Below, in pieces: positions 10,062-18,694 of a stretch of 64,000 nucleotides of DNA (within the stretch, counting starts at the first letter, position 1; the number at the start of each line of letters is the position of its first letter). This DNA is from Shinella sumterensis (GTDB lineage Bacteria; Pseudomonadota; Alphaproteobacteria; Rhizobiales; Rhizobiaceae): contig NZ_MYFN02000002.1 in NCBI RefSeq assembly GCF_004514425.2, forward strand, positions 310,001-374,000. The letters run 5' to 3'. The notes under the pieces were generated by a model. That model was not told the origin of the DNA and ran no database searches. It saw only the letters and a program-made list of their open reading frames with translations. The position numbers were made by a program, and so were the translations under genes.

Positions 10062-12302
10062 ATGGCGGATTTTGTAGCAGTCATTCGAAGGGCCGTTGAC
10101 GGTCTCTCGGACAACAATGCCGAGATGCGGCAGAAGGTTTATGACAAGGCGCGCGGCGCGGTTCGCCGTCAGCTTGAATCCATGAACCCGCGCCCTTCCG
10201 ATGACCTCATGAAGCGCCAGCTGGACAAGCTGGAAGCGGCGATCGAAAGCGTGGAAATCGACCACGCCGAGGCGCTGCCGGTCGAGGAGACCGTGCCGGA
10301 GCCCGTCGAGGAGATCGCCCCGGTTGCGGCAGTCGAGCCGGAACCCGTCATCGAGGATCCGGCTCCCGCCGGCGAAACCGTCGAAGAGCCTGCAACGCTC
10401 GAGGCCGAGCGTTATGACGCCCCGCCTGCGATCACCGACGTCTCGGAGCCGGAGGAGCCCGTCGAGGCCGAGGCGGATGTCTACGAGCCCGAGGCTTATC
10501 ACCATGAGCCGATGGCCGAAGAGCCGGTTCACGCGCCGGTAGAGGCGCATCGTGAGGATGTTTTCGTCGAGGCCGCACCGGTGGACGAACCGGTCGCGTA
10601 TGGCGAGCCCGAACCGGAAACGGAACCGCAGATCGTCGAGGCCCGGTCCGAGCCGTCCTGGCAGGTGGAGGCCACGCCCGCGGACGATTACGTGCCGTCC
10701 TGGCAGGAGCCCGAGAGCGAGCCGCATTCGGTGGTGACACCTGACGCGGTTGAGACCGCCGAGGCTTTCGATCCGGTCCCGCATCAGGACTACGAGGTGC
10801 ATGGCGCGCATGTGCCCGAGGCCGAGCCAGTGGCCGATGCGCACCTGCCCGATGTCGATGCCCAGTGGGAATGGCACGAACAGCCTTCCATCGAAACGAC
10901 GGCGGAAAAGTCGGTGCCGGCCGCTCAGGAACCCGACCTGCTTGCCTGGGAATGGCCGCAGGACAAGGGCGCCGATGCCGAGAGCCAGCCCGAAAAGCCT
11001 GCCCGTGCCGACAGCTGGGGCGATCTCGACACGTTGCTCGGCAGCACGCCGGCCGCCGCCGCGTCGGCAGCCGCCGCCTCGCAGGCCAATATCGCCGGGG
11101 ATGCATCTTCGCCGGCTGCGACGTCCTCCATTTCGACGGCTGATACGGCCCGCGCACCGCAACGCTCGTTCCGCGCCGAGCCGCGCAAGTCCCGGCTCAA
11201 TCTCGGCGCGCTTGCGGCAACCGTCGCGCTGCTGGCGATCGTCGGCGGTGCCGGCGCCGCATACTGGTTCAACCGCGATGCGGTGAACGTCTGGGTCAAC
11301 GATCTCGTGGCCTCGGTCTCCGGCTCTGCGAGCGATGACCAGCCTGTAGAAACGGCCGAGGGCACGCGCAACTTGTCGGCCGAGACGCCGCCGGCCGAGA
11401 CTGCGCAGACGCCGCAGGAGAATACGGCAGGCGGCACGGAAGTCGCCGCCGTCACGCCGTCGAGCGGCGGCAAGTTCACCCAGCGTCTCCTGGCGGACGG
11501 CACGGAAGTGGACAACGGCCCCGCGCAGGCGCTCGATGGCACGGCGGAAGAAGGCAAATCCGTTGCCGCACAGACGACGGAATCGGCGTCCGCGGCTGCC
11601 GGAACCGGCACGCCCGCCGCTGGCGGCGAGACGGCAACGGCCGCCACCGAGGGTGCCGCGCAGACGCCGGCAGGCGGTACGACTGCTGCTGCCGGGACCG
11701 ACACGCAGACGACGGCAGCCGGGGGCGAGCAGGCTGCTGCCATCGGCGTGACGCAGAAGATGTTCCTCTACGAGGAGCGGCTCGGCCAGACATCGCCGAC
11801 GGCGATCGAAGGCACGGTCGCATGGTCATCCGGTGAGGAATCACCGGGCGGAGACGCCAAGCCGGAACCGGTGGTGCGCGCGCAGATCAACGTTCCCTCG
11901 AAGGGCCTGACGGCGCTCGTCACCTTCCGCCGCAATGCCGACAATTCCCTGCCGGCAAGCCATATCATCGAACTCGTCTTCTCCCTGCCGGAGAACTTCG
12001 AGGGCGGCGGCATCGAAAGCGTGCAGCGCGTGGCGATGAAGCGCACGGAGCAGGATCGCGGCGACGCCCTCATCGCCGTGCCGGCGAAGATCACCGACGA
12101 TTTCCACATGATCGCGCTGAACGACTTCCCCGAGGCGATTGCCAAGAATACGGAACTCCTGCGCACGCGGCCGTGGATCGATATCCCGATCACCTACCGC
12201 AACGGCCGTCGCGCCCTGCTGACCCTCGACAAGGGCACGGCCGGCTCCGAGGCCTTCGACAAGGTCATGCGCGCCTGGGCAGCGGCGGGCACCAGCCAGT
12301 AA
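10062..12302 (+). CDS. Large acidic single-pass membrane protein of unknown function
   Basis: 746 aa with four parts. Residues 1-65 are a charged helical region (AVIRRAVDGLSDNNAEMRQK...). Residues 66-370 are extremely acidic and Pro/Glu/Ala-rich, probably disordered. A membrane helix lies at about 381-403 (ALAATVALLAIVGGAGAAYWF), preceded by Arg/Lys as expected for an N-in topology. After an Ala/Gly/Thr-rich linker (about 404-563), a folded-looking domain runs from 566 to the end (starting MFLYEERLGQ, containing ALVTFRRNADNSLPASHIIE). The acidic part would then be cytoplasmic and the C-terminal domain periplasmic. No catalytic motif is visible. The SD is GGAAAG, 8 bases before ATG. I do not recognise a named family. 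Confidence 0.8.
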   Translation: MADFVAVIRRAVDGLSDNNAEMRQKVYDKARGAVRRQLESMNPRPSDDLMKRQLDKLEAAIESVEIDHAEALPVEETVPEPVEEIAPVAAVEPEPVIEDPAPAGETVEEPATLEAERYDAPPAITDVSEPEEPVEAEADVYEPEAYHHEPMAEEPVHAPVEAHREDVFVEAAPVDEPVAYGEPEPETEPQIVEARSEPSWQVEATPADDYVPSWQEPESEPHSVVTPDAVETAEAFDPVPHQDYEVHGAHVPEAEPVADAHLPDVDAQWEWHEQPSIETTAEKSVPAAQEPDLLAWEWPQDKGADAESQPEKPARADSWGDLDTLLGSTPAAAASAAAASQANIAGDASSPAATSSISTADTARAPQRSFRAEPRKSRLNLGALAATVALLAIVGGAGAAYWFNRDAVNVWVNDLVASVSGSASDDQPVETAEGTRNLSAETPPAETAQTPQENTAGGTEVAAVTPSSGGKFTQRLLADGTEVDNGPAQALDGTAEEGKSVAAQTTESASAAAGTGTPAAGGETATAATEGAAQTPAGGTTAAAGTDTQTTAAGGEQAAAIGVTQKMFLYEERLGQTSPTAIEGTVAWSSGEESPGGDAKPEPVVRAQINVPSKGLTALVTFRRNADNSLPASHIIELVFSLPENFEGGGIESVQRVAMKRTEQDRGDALIAVPAKITDDFHMIALNDFPEAIAKNTELLRTRPWIDIPITYRNGRRALLTLDKGTAGSEAFDKVMRAWAAAGTSQ

Positions 12303-12319
12303 CGACCGCAGCCCGATCG

Positions 12320-12361
12320 GAACGAAAAAGGCCCGGCATTTCTGCCGGGCCTTTTCGTTCC
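12320..12361. terminator. Bidirectional terminator between the acidic membrane protein and rpoH
   Basis: GGCCCGGCA / TGCCGGGCC (12330-12338 with 12343-12351) has a TTTC loop and is flanked by an A-run on the left and a T-run on the right. The outer arms GAACGAAAA / TTTTCGTTC also pair. It serves both convergent genes. Confidence 0.85.
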
Positions 12362-12377
12362 TGATGTCGCTCGTGTT

Positions 12378-13283
12378 TCAGGCGTCTTCGATCACGCGGA
12401 CGGCGTTGGCCTGTTCAGCCGCGTATTTCTGGACGGCCTCCTGCACCTTCTCGAAGGCGCGGACCTCGATCTGGCGGACGCGCTCGCGGCTGATATCGAA
12501 CTCGGAGGAGAGTTCTTCCAGCGTGACCGGATCTTCCGCAAGGCGGCGGGCCTCGAAGATGCGGCGCTCACGATCGTTCAGCACGCGCATGGCACGATCA
12601 AGCATCGCACGGCGCGTTTCCAGCTCGTCCTGCTCGATGAGCGTCTGTTCCTGGCTGTCGTGATCGTCGACGAGCCAATCCTGCCACTGGCCGGAATCGC
12701 CTTCGGATGCCTTGATGGGCGCGTTCAGCGATGCGTCGCCGGACAGGCGGCGGTTCATCGAGACGACTTCTTCCTCGGACACCTTCAGCTTGGTCGCGAT
12801 TTCCTTGACCTGATCGGGCCGCAGATCGCCATCGTCGATCGCCTGGATCTTGCTCTTCATCCGGCGCAGGTTGAAGAACAGGCGCTTCTGGTTGGCGGTC
12901 GTGCCCATCTTCACGAGCGACCACGAACGCAGGATATATTCCTGGATCGACGCCTTGATCCACCACATGGCATAGGTCGCCAGGCGGAAGCCACGCTCCG
13001 GATCAAACTTCTTGACGGCCTGCATCAGGCCGACATTGCCCTCGGAGACGACTTCGCCGATCGGCAGGCCGTAGCCGCGATAGCCCATGGCGATCTTCGC
13101 CACGAGACGAAGGTGGCTCGTCACGAGTTGATGGGCGGCGTTGCGGTCGTCGTGTTCCTGGTAGCGCTTGGCGAGCATGTATTCCTGCTGCGGCTCAAGC
13201 ATCGGAAATTTACGGATTTCGTCGAGATAGCGGTTGAGACCACCTTCTCCAGACGTAATAGACGGCAGTGTATTGCGGGCCAT
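12378..13283 (-). CDS. rpoH: RNA polymerase heat-shock sigma factor RpoH (sigma-32)
   Basis: 301 aa. It directs RNA polymerase to heat-shock promoters. Region 2.1-2.4 is intact (SEGNVGLMQAVKKFDPERGFRLATYAMWWIKASIQEYILRSW, split here only for description). The RpoH box QKRLFFNLRR, diagnostic of sigma-32 proteins and involved in core binding and FtsH-controlled turnover, follows at about residues 131-140. Region 4 ends in SSEFDISRERVRQIEVRAFEK, the helix-turn-helix for the -35 element. Rhizobia usually have two rpoH genes; the sequence alone does not tell me which this is, though it reads like the main RpoH1 type. It is preceded by a rhizobial-type promoter. Confidence 0.96.
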   Translation of the reverse strand: MARNTLPSITSGEGGLNRYLDEIRKFPMLEPQQEYMLAKRYQEHDDRNAAHQLVTSHLRLVAKIAMGYRGYGLPIGEVVSEGNVGLMQAVKKFDPERGFRLATYAMWWIKASIQEYILRSWSLVKMGTTANQKRLFFNLRRMKSKIQAIDDGDLRPDQVKEIATKLKVSEEEVVSMNRRLSGDASLNAPIKASEGDSGQWQDWLVDDHDSQEQTLIEQDELETRRAMLDRAMRVLNDRERRIFEARRLAEDPVTLEELSSEFDISRERVRQIEVRAFEKVQEAVQKYAAEQANAVRVIEDA

Positions 13284-13404
13284 TCAGCACCCCTTTCTGA
13301 GACGGCTTCCATCGAGGCAAGCCTTGGTATGGAGCTTGATCCTGAAACAGGCTCCCCGTCAGCAACCACGCTCCCTGTGGGACATGGCGTCCCCACGATC
13401 CTAA

Positions 13405-13433
13405 AGATAGGTATGGCGAAACAATGGTTCAAG
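13405..13433 (-). promoter_or_regulatory. Candidate housekeeping promoter of rpoH
   Basis: On the minus strand CTTGAA (13428-13433), an exact 17-base spacer and CTATCT (13405-13410). This differs by one base in each box from the CTTGAC-N17-CTATAT consensus known for Sinorhizobium. It would give a leader of about 115 bases. Confidence 0.6.
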
Positions 13434-13518
13434 ACGCCGCGCGCTTCACGGCTGCGTGAAGGCGGCGATGACGGACGGCTTTGCGCACTGTGCTGAGATG
13501 GTGCACAAAGCCGGAAAA

Positions 13519-14562
13519 TCAAGGGGTATCGGCGTCGTCCATGCCGCGCAGTGCGTTGATCAGCTGCTCCATGTCGGCCGGCGGCGGCGCTTCGAAATGC
13601 ATGGTTTCACCGGATGTCGGATGCTCGAACTGCAGCATGAAGGCATGCAGCGCCTGCCGATGGAAACCGTTGACGACGGCGCGGGCCTTTTCGGGCAGGA
13701 GGTTGGCCTTGGTGCGGAAGGCCGCGCCATATTCGGGATCGCCAATCAGCGGATGGCCGATATGGGCCATATGCACGCGGATCTGGTGTGTGCGGCCCGT
13801 CTCCAGGCGGCATTCGACGAGCGAGGCGAGGCTGGTCGCCGCCTCCGTCTCCATGTAGCGCTCGATCACCGTATAGTGCGTGATGGCCTCGCGGGCGTCA
13901 TCGGCGTCTTCGCGCTTGACGGCCCGCTTGGTCCGGTCATTGCCTCGTCCCAGCGGCGCGTCGATGGTGCCCTTCAGCTGGCGGGGGCGGCCCCAGACGA
14001 CGGCCTGGTAGGCACGTTCCAGCGGGCCGGAGCGGCCGTGATCTGCGAACTGGTCGGAGAGGTGGCGGTGGGCGGCATCGTTCTTCGCGGCGACCATGAC
14101 GCCGCTCGTTTCCTTGTCGAGCCGGTGCACGATGCCCGGGCGGCGCACGCCGCCGATGCCGGAAAGGCTCGTACCACAATGGGCGATCAGCGCGTTGACG
14201 AGCGTGCCCGTCCAGTTGCCGGCGCCGGGATGCACGACGAGCCCCGCGGGCTTGACGAGCACGATCAGGTCGTCGTCCTCGTAGAGCACGTCAAGCGGGA
14301 TATCCTCGCCCTGGGGTTCCGGGTCTCGGGGAGCGGGGAGCGCCAGTTCCACCACGTCGCCCGGCTGGATCTTGCGCTTCGGCTCCGTCGTGACCTTGCC
14401 GTTGACGACGACCGCGCCTTCCTCGATCAGCGCCTTGATGCGGCTGCGCGAAAAGTCGCCGGCAAGGGTCGTGGCCAGCCAGACATCCATGCGTCCCTCG
14501 GCATCTTCGGGCACGGTCAGGACTTTTCTTGTGGCGTCGGCTTCTTTAAAGGGGTCGGTCAT
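13519..14562 (-). CDS. rluD: RluD-type 23S rRNA pseudouridine synthase
   Basis: 347 aa. An N-terminal S4 RNA-binding domain (about residues 20-75, GRMDVWLATTLAGDFSRSR) is followed by the RluA-family catalytic domain. The catalytic aspartate sits in GIVHRLDKETSG, and LETGRTHQIRVHMAHIGHPLIGD is the second signature. The family converts uridines to pseudouridine in the helix 69 loop of 23S rRNA (1911/1915/1917 in E. coli). It is oriented like rpoH with 235 bases between them, and divergent from a small membrane protein gene 36 bases away, so the two upstream promoters must overlap. This RluD-rpoH order is frequent in rhizobia. Confidence 0.92.
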   Translation of the reverse strand: MTDPFKEADATRKVLTVPEDAEGRMDVWLATTLAGDFSRSRIKALIEEGAVVVNGKVTTEPKRKIQPGDVVELALPAPRDPEPQGEDIPLDVLYEDDDLIVLVKPAGLVVHPGAGNWTGTLVNALIAHCGTSLSGIGGVRRPGIVHRLDKETSGVMVAAKNDAAHRHLSDQFADHGRSGPLERAYQAVVWGRPRQLKGTIDAPLGRGNDRTKRAVKREDADDAREAITHYTVIERYMETEAATSLASLVECRLETGRTHQIRVHMAHIGHPLIGDPEYGAAFRTKANLLPEKARAVVNGFHRQALHAFMLQFEHPTSGETMHFEAPPPADMEQLINALRGMDDADTP

Positions 14563-14597
14563 CGTTCAATCATACTCATTGCCGGAAGGGCGCCGCC

Positions 14598-14987
14598 ATG
14601 TCCAACATCGAAAACGACGATCAGGAAGACAAGCCGCTCGACCCGGTCATGGAAAACGTCCGTCGCAAGATGATGCGCCTGCAACTGATCTCCGGCGGCA
14701 TCATGTTCCTGATGTTCCTGGCGGTGCTTGCCGCCATTGTCTATAAGATCAACACGCGGGATGGCAAGCCGGAAGCGATGGCAACCTCCAGCGGCCTGTC
14801 CGTGCCGAGCGATGCGCCGGTCAAGGCGACGGCGGTGCTGCCTGATGGCTTTGCCGTGTCGGCTGTATCGCAGTCGGGCAGCCAGATACTCTTCTACGGT
14901 GTCATGCCCGGCGGCGCGCGCAAGGCTTTGGTGTTCGATATCGCCGCCGGCCGCATCGTCGCCGAGATCGACGTCGCGGGCAACTGA
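14598..14987 (+). CDS. Small single-pass membrane protein
   Basis: 129 aa. A short acidic cytoplasmic N-terminus (MSNIENDDQEDKPLDP) is followed by a charged stretch VRRKMMRLQ, one membrane helix at about residues 35-55 (GGIMFLMFLAVLAAIVYKI) and a likely periplasmic domain of about 70 residues. It resembles small alphaproteobacterial DUF6476-type proteins, but I cannot confirm the family here. The stop is 5 bases before the TrmH-type gene, so the two are co-transcribed and possibly translationally coupled. Function unknown. Confidence 0.8.
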   Translation: MSNIENDDQEDKPLDPVMENVRRKMMRLQLISGGIMFLMFLAVLAAIVYKINTRDGKPEAMATSSGLSVPSDAPVKATAVLPDGFAVSAVSQSGSQILFYGVMPGGARKALVFDIAAGRIVAEIDVAGN

Positions 14988-14992
14988 ACAGC

Positions 14993-15823
14993 ATGGCCGC
15001 GACACCGGTCCGCATCGATGATCCGGCCGATCCGCGCATCGCCGGCTTCGTTTCCATCCGCGAGCGTGACCTGACCGGCCGGGACGGCCTGTTCATCGCC
15101 GAGGGCACCGTGGTGTTGCGTATGCTCGGCCAGCCCGCAGCTTTGGCCAACGGTTTTGCCGCCGAGTCGATCCTGCTCCTGGAAAATCGCCTTTCGGGCG
15201 TTGCGGATATCCTGGCGTCGTTTCCGAACACCGTCCCGGTTTATGTCGCGTCGCAGGCGGTGTTCGATGCCGTGGCCGGTTTCAACATGCATCGCGGCGT
15301 GCTTGCCCTCGGCCGCAAACCGCCCCTGGACCGGACGGCCTCCCTCATGGATCGCCTGCCGGAGGCGAGCCTGGTGCTCGCCGGCTGCGGCCTTTCCAAC
15401 CACGACAATGTCGGGTCGATCTTCCGCAACGCCGCGGCCTTCGGGGCCGATGCCGTGTTTCTCGACGAGACGTCCTGCGACCCGCTCTATCGCAAGGCCA
15501 TCCGCGTCTCCGTCGGCTCGGTCCTGAGCGTGCCGTTCTCGCGCGGCCTTGCGGCCCAGGTCATGCTGGAGCGGCTTGCGGCGGAAGGCTTCGAGATCTG
15601 GGGGCTTTCGCCGCGCGGCGCGGTTTCCGTGTCGGCCATTCCGGCGACGAGGCGTATTGCGCTGGTGCTGGGCACCGAAGGGGAGGGGTTGCCGGAAAAC
15701 ATCCTGTCCTCCTTCCGCACGGCCCGCATTCCGCAACGGCCGGGTCTCGACAGCCTGAATGTCGCGACGGCCAGCGGAATCGCGCTTTACCAGATTGCGC
15801 TTGCGATGGGCCGGGTCGGCTGA
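14993..15823 (+). CDS. TrmH/SpoU-family RNA 2'-O-methyltransferase
   Basis: 276 aa. The SPOUT knot motifs are present: NHDNVGSIFRNAAAFGADAV (motif 1), LVLGTEGEGLP (motif 2) and DSLNVATASGIALYQI (motif 3). These bind S-adenosylmethionine and form the trefoil knot. The enzyme should methylate a ribose in tRNA or rRNA; the N-terminal 110 residues form a substrate-binding domain that does not tell which. Start ATG 14993 follows the previous stop by 5 bases. The end is convergent with the coiled-coil gene, 8 bases apart. Confidence 0.9.
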   Translation: MAATPVRIDDPADPRIAGFVSIRERDLTGRDGLFIAEGTVVLRMLGQPAALANGFAAESILLLENRLSGVADILASFPNTVPVYVASQAVFDAVAGFNMHRGVLALGRKPPLDRTASLMDRLPEASLVLAGCGLSNHDNVGSIFRNAAAFGADAVFLDETSCDPLYRKAIRVSVGSVLSVPFSRGLAAQVMLERLAAEGFEIWGLSPRGAVSVSAIPATRRIALVLGTEGEGLPENILSSFRTARIPQRPGLDSLNVATASGIALYQIALAMGRVG

Positions 15824-15831
15824 GGGGCCGA

Positions 15832-17004
15832 TCAGCTCTCGTCGCTGCCGAGCCGTTCGCGGACCCGGCCTGCCAGGCTTCTGTCGTCGCCTTCGAGTGA
15901 CGGGTCGATCGTTGCGATCAAATCGTGGACAGGCGAGTTGGCGCCTTCGCGCGCCGCGGTCAGCACGATCATCTTGCTGGCGAGATCCGCCATTTCCTCG
16001 CGAAGCGCCGCATCGTTGCCGCCATTGCCCGCTGCCATCAGCCGTTCCGTCAGCGCGGTGCCCTGGTTCCGGACGTCCTCTTCCAGCGTGGCGATATCGA
16101 TTGGCGGCACCGAATTGGCCTTGACCGGGCGGCGGGGCGTGATCCGGTTGGCGGCGATCGTATGGGCAAGCCCGGTGGTGCGCGCGGCCTTGGCCGCTTC
16201 CTTGTTTTCCGCGGTCAGTGTCTTCACCTTGTCCCGAAGGCGATCGATTTCGGCAATACGCCGCTCGATGGCGTTGTCCTTGTCGGCGCTGCCGGCAAGC
16301 TCGCGTGTCAGCCGGGTTTCCAGCTGGCGCGCGCGGCCTTCCTCGCGCGACACGCGAAGCTCCAGCGATTTTGCCTTCTCGCCCGCCGTCTTCAGGTCTT
16401 CGCGCGCCTTGTCGCGCTCGTCCTTCAGGTTGGTGATGCGGCTCTTCAGGGCTTCGATCGTGGTGTCGCGCGTGGCGATATCGATCTTCATGTTGTCGAT
16501 GTCGGCCTCAAAATGTGCGATCGTGGCGTTGAGGCGTTCGATCTCGTCCAGTCGTGCACGGATCTCGCGGTCGGCATTGGCGAGGGCAGCGCGCAACTGC
16601 TCGCTCTTCATCTCCTCGCGGCGCAGCGCCGAACGCATGTCGCCGGCCTCGATGTTCATATCGGCGATCTGGGCGTGCAGTTCGGCATTTTCCGTGCCGA
16701 CGGCGGCGGCATCCGCAAGAAGCTTTTCGCTGCGGACCATCTCCTGCGTGCGCTTCTCGCGTTCGCGGCGCACGCTCTGCGCCAGCCGGGCGTTTTCGGC
16801 TGCAAAGGCGGCGCGGGCCATGTCCTTCTGCGCGCGCACTTCCTGCGGGCTGAGCGGCATGGTGGCGCGCATGCGGTCTTCGGTGAACTTGACGACGCGC
16901 TTCTGGATGGCCGGCGCGACAAGGAGACCGGTCAGCGTGGCGGCGAGGAAGCCGAGCGCGAAGAGAAGGGCATACTCGATCACGGATCTACCTAACAGCG
17001 CCAA
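15832..17004 (-). CDS. Membrane-anchored coiled-coil protein of unknown function
   Basis: 390 aa. One N-terminal membrane helix at about residues 8-30 (IEYALLFALGFLAATLTGLL) is followed by LVAPAIQKRVVKFTEDRMRATMPLS. Next comes a long heptad-rich coiled coil (about 60-265) full of Glu/Arg/Lys and devoid of Pro. The C-terminal 120 residues are less charged. It is anchored in the inner membrane with the coil in the cytoplasm if the positive-inside rule holds (RVVKF follows the helix). The arrangement recalls RmuC or tether proteins, but no nuclease motif is visible. Function unknown. Confidence 0.78.
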   Translation of the reverse strand: MALLGRSVIEYALLFALGFLAATLTGLLVAPAIQKRVVKFTEDRMRATMPLSPQEVRAQKDMARAAFAAENARLAQSVRREREKRTQEMVRSEKLLADAAAVGTENAELHAQIADMNIEAGDMRSALRREEMKSEQLRAALANADREIRARLDEIERLNATIAHFEADIDNMKIDIATRDTTIEALKSRITNLKDERDKAREDLKTAGEKAKSLELRVSREEGRARQLETRLTRELAGSADKDNAIERRIAEIDRLRDKVKTLTAENKEAAKAARTTGLAHTIAANRITPRRPVKANSVPPIDIATLEEDVRNQGTALTERLMAAGNGGNDAALREEMADLASKMIVLTAAREGANSPVHDLIATIDPSLEGDDRSLAGRVRERLGSDES

Positions 17005-17128
17005 GACGGAAGCCCGGCGCGGAACCGGGCGGCTGCATTATAGCGGCTCGCCCGGATTTGCGGGAGGGGGTGTCCCGGCGAAATCAACTTTCGGTTAACC
17101 AGGCGGGCCGGGACGGATTTTCCTTCGA

Positions 17129-17707
17129 TCAGAAGGGGTTCCAGGTCGGCTGGCGTGTCAGTTTGAGATAGCCGGCATTGATGCCGAGGCGCGCGCCGAC
17201 GCCGGTGCGGATCGGCACCAGAACGATATCGCGGTTGACGTTCACCTGCATGCCGACGCCGGCAATGACATAGGCCGAGCCGGAAACGCCGCCGAAACGA
17301 TCGTAAAGCGCGTTCACGTCAGGCAGATTGTAGACGAGCATCATCGTGCGGCTGCCCTGACCGCCCCAGTCGAGGCCGAGGGACGGGCCCTGCCAGAAAA
17401 CCGGATGCTGGCCGGCATTCTTGGTGTTCAACGTGCCTTCGCCATAGGTCAGGCCGGCGACGAAGGCGCCGGACCCTTCCTGGCCGAGGATGTAGCCGTT
17501 CGGCAGGCCGTAGGATTCGAAGGCGCGTTCCACCACCTTGGCCAGCCCGCCGGAAGCCTCACCGAAGAAGCCGTGCCCGGCATCGATGATTTCCTGCATG
17601 CTGTACTGATTCGATTGCTGCGCGGCGGCCGGTCCTGCGAGGACGATTGCCATGGCCGCCGCCGTCACGATCCTGAACGCCGCGGTGAGGAGATTTGAAC
17701 CAATCAT
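17129..17707 (-). CDS. eipA: Envelope integrity protein EipA (DUF1134)
   Basis: 192 aa. A signal peptide (about residues 1-29, ending AGPAAAQQ) precedes the DUF1134 domain. Its hallmark is the Gly-rich stretch GSGAFVAGLTYGEG then WQGPSLGLDWGGQGSR and GVGMQVNVNRDIVLVPIRTGVG. EipA is a periplasmic protein needed for envelope integrity in Brucella, where it is encoded next to chpT and ctrA and reported to be controlled by CtrA. The same order eipA-chpT-ctrA is kept here. A CtrA-like box sits 62 bases upstream of the start. Confidence 0.88.
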   Translation of the reverse strand: MIGSNLLTAAFRIVTAAAMAIVLAGPAAAQQSNQYSMQEIIDAGHGFFGEASGGLAKVVERAFESYGLPNGYILGQEGSGAFVAGLTYGEGTLNTKNAGQHPVFWQGPSLGLDWGGQGSRTMMLVYNLPDVNALYDRFGGVSGSAYVIAGVGMQVNVNRDIVLVPIRTGVGARLGINAGYLKLTRQPTWNPF

Positions 17708-17768
17708 ATCCCGTTCGCCTTCCTTTTGTTCTAGGCTCCGTTCCTTGCAGCAATTTGATCCGAGGGTA

Positions 17769-17785
17769 TTAACAATCGGTTTACC
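17769..17785 (-). promoter_or_regulatory. Candidate CtrA-binding site upstream of eipA
   Basis: TTAA-N7-TTTACC (17769-17785), one mismatch from the TTAA-N7-TTAA consensus. It lies between eipA and chpT, closer to eipA. Confidence 0.5.
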
Positions 17786-17927
17786 AAATGTGGTGTCATT
17801 ATGGCTGTCTTTAAATGGAACACGCCTCGCGCAATTCAGGCGTGCTATGCGTCGCGCGGAATGTATCCGCGTGCGCCTTTAACGAGGCGTCCCGCGATGA
17901 ATGAATGCGTGGATCTGGGAGAATTTT

Positions 17928-18581
17928 ATGGCGAAAAATCCGAACCTTACGCTGACAGGTCCCGATCTGGCAGCGCTTCTTTGCAGCCGCGTCTGCCATG
18001 ATGTCATCTCGCCCGTCGGTGCGATCAACAACGGGCTCGAACTGCTCGACGAGGGCGGCGCGGATGCCGAGGCGATGGATCTCATCCGCGCCAGTGCGCT
18101 CAATGCATCCGTCCGGCTGAAGTTCGCACGCCTTGCCTTCGGCGCCTCCGGCTCTGTCGGCGCGTCGATCGATACGGGCGAGGCGGAGAAGGCCGCGCGC
18201 GATTTCGCGGCTGCCGAAAAGAAGACGGAAGTCACCTGGACCGGCCCGCGCGCCATCATCCCGAAGAACAAGGTCAAGCTGTTGCTCAACCTGTTCCTCG
18301 TGGCCTACAGCGCGATACCGCGCGGCGGTTCGATCGATATCAGCCTCGAGAATCCCGAGAGCGACACGGTCTTCAAGCTCGCCGCCAAGGGCCGCATGCT
18401 GCGCGTTCCGCCGAAGTTCACGGAACTGCTTTCCGGCACGCCGGAAGAGGCGGTCGATGCCCATTCGATCCAGCCCTATTATACCGTTCTGCTGGCCGAT
18501 GAAGCCGGCATGGAGCTCGCCGTGGAGCCGGGCGACGACGAGATCGTGTTCTCGGCCCGCTCGATTGTTGCTTCTGAATGA
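17928..18581 (+). CDS. chpT: Histidine phosphotransferase ChpT
   Basis: 217 aa. ChpT takes phosphate from the hybrid kinase CckA and passes it to CtrA and CpdR, so it sets CtrA activity in the cell cycle. The N-terminal helix carries the phospho-accepting H24 in RVCHDVISPVGAINNGLELL, the family signature. The C-terminal half is a degenerate ATPase-like domain (about 110-217) without ATP-binding motifs, as in Caulobacter and Brucella ChpT. GGGAGAA before ATG 17928 favours this start over the in-frame ATG at 17901. A response regulator gene follows 113 bases later. Confidence 0.93.
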   Translation: MAKNPNLTLTGPDLAALLCSRVCHDVISPVGAINNGLELLDEGGADAEAMDLIRASALNASVRLKFARLAFGASGSVGASIDTGEAEKAARDFAAAEKKTEVTWTGPRAIIPKNKVKLLLNLFLVAYSAIPRGGSIDISLENPESDTVFKLAAKGRMLRVPPKFTELLSGTPEEAVDAHSIQPYYTVLLADEAGMELAVEPGDDEIVFSARSIVASE

Positions 18582-18694
18582 TCCGCGTCGGCGGCTGTGG
18601 CGTTAACCATGGCCGCTAACGCTTTGTTTGCCAGCCGACGGTAAGCTGCATCTGTATCGTTCCTGCCGGATGGCGGGAGACCTAGGAGCAGATA

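Noticed and set aside
12660-14673. Plus-strand frames of 278 and 405 codons opposite rpoH and rluD
   Set aside because: They mirror real genes with complete motifs on the other strand.
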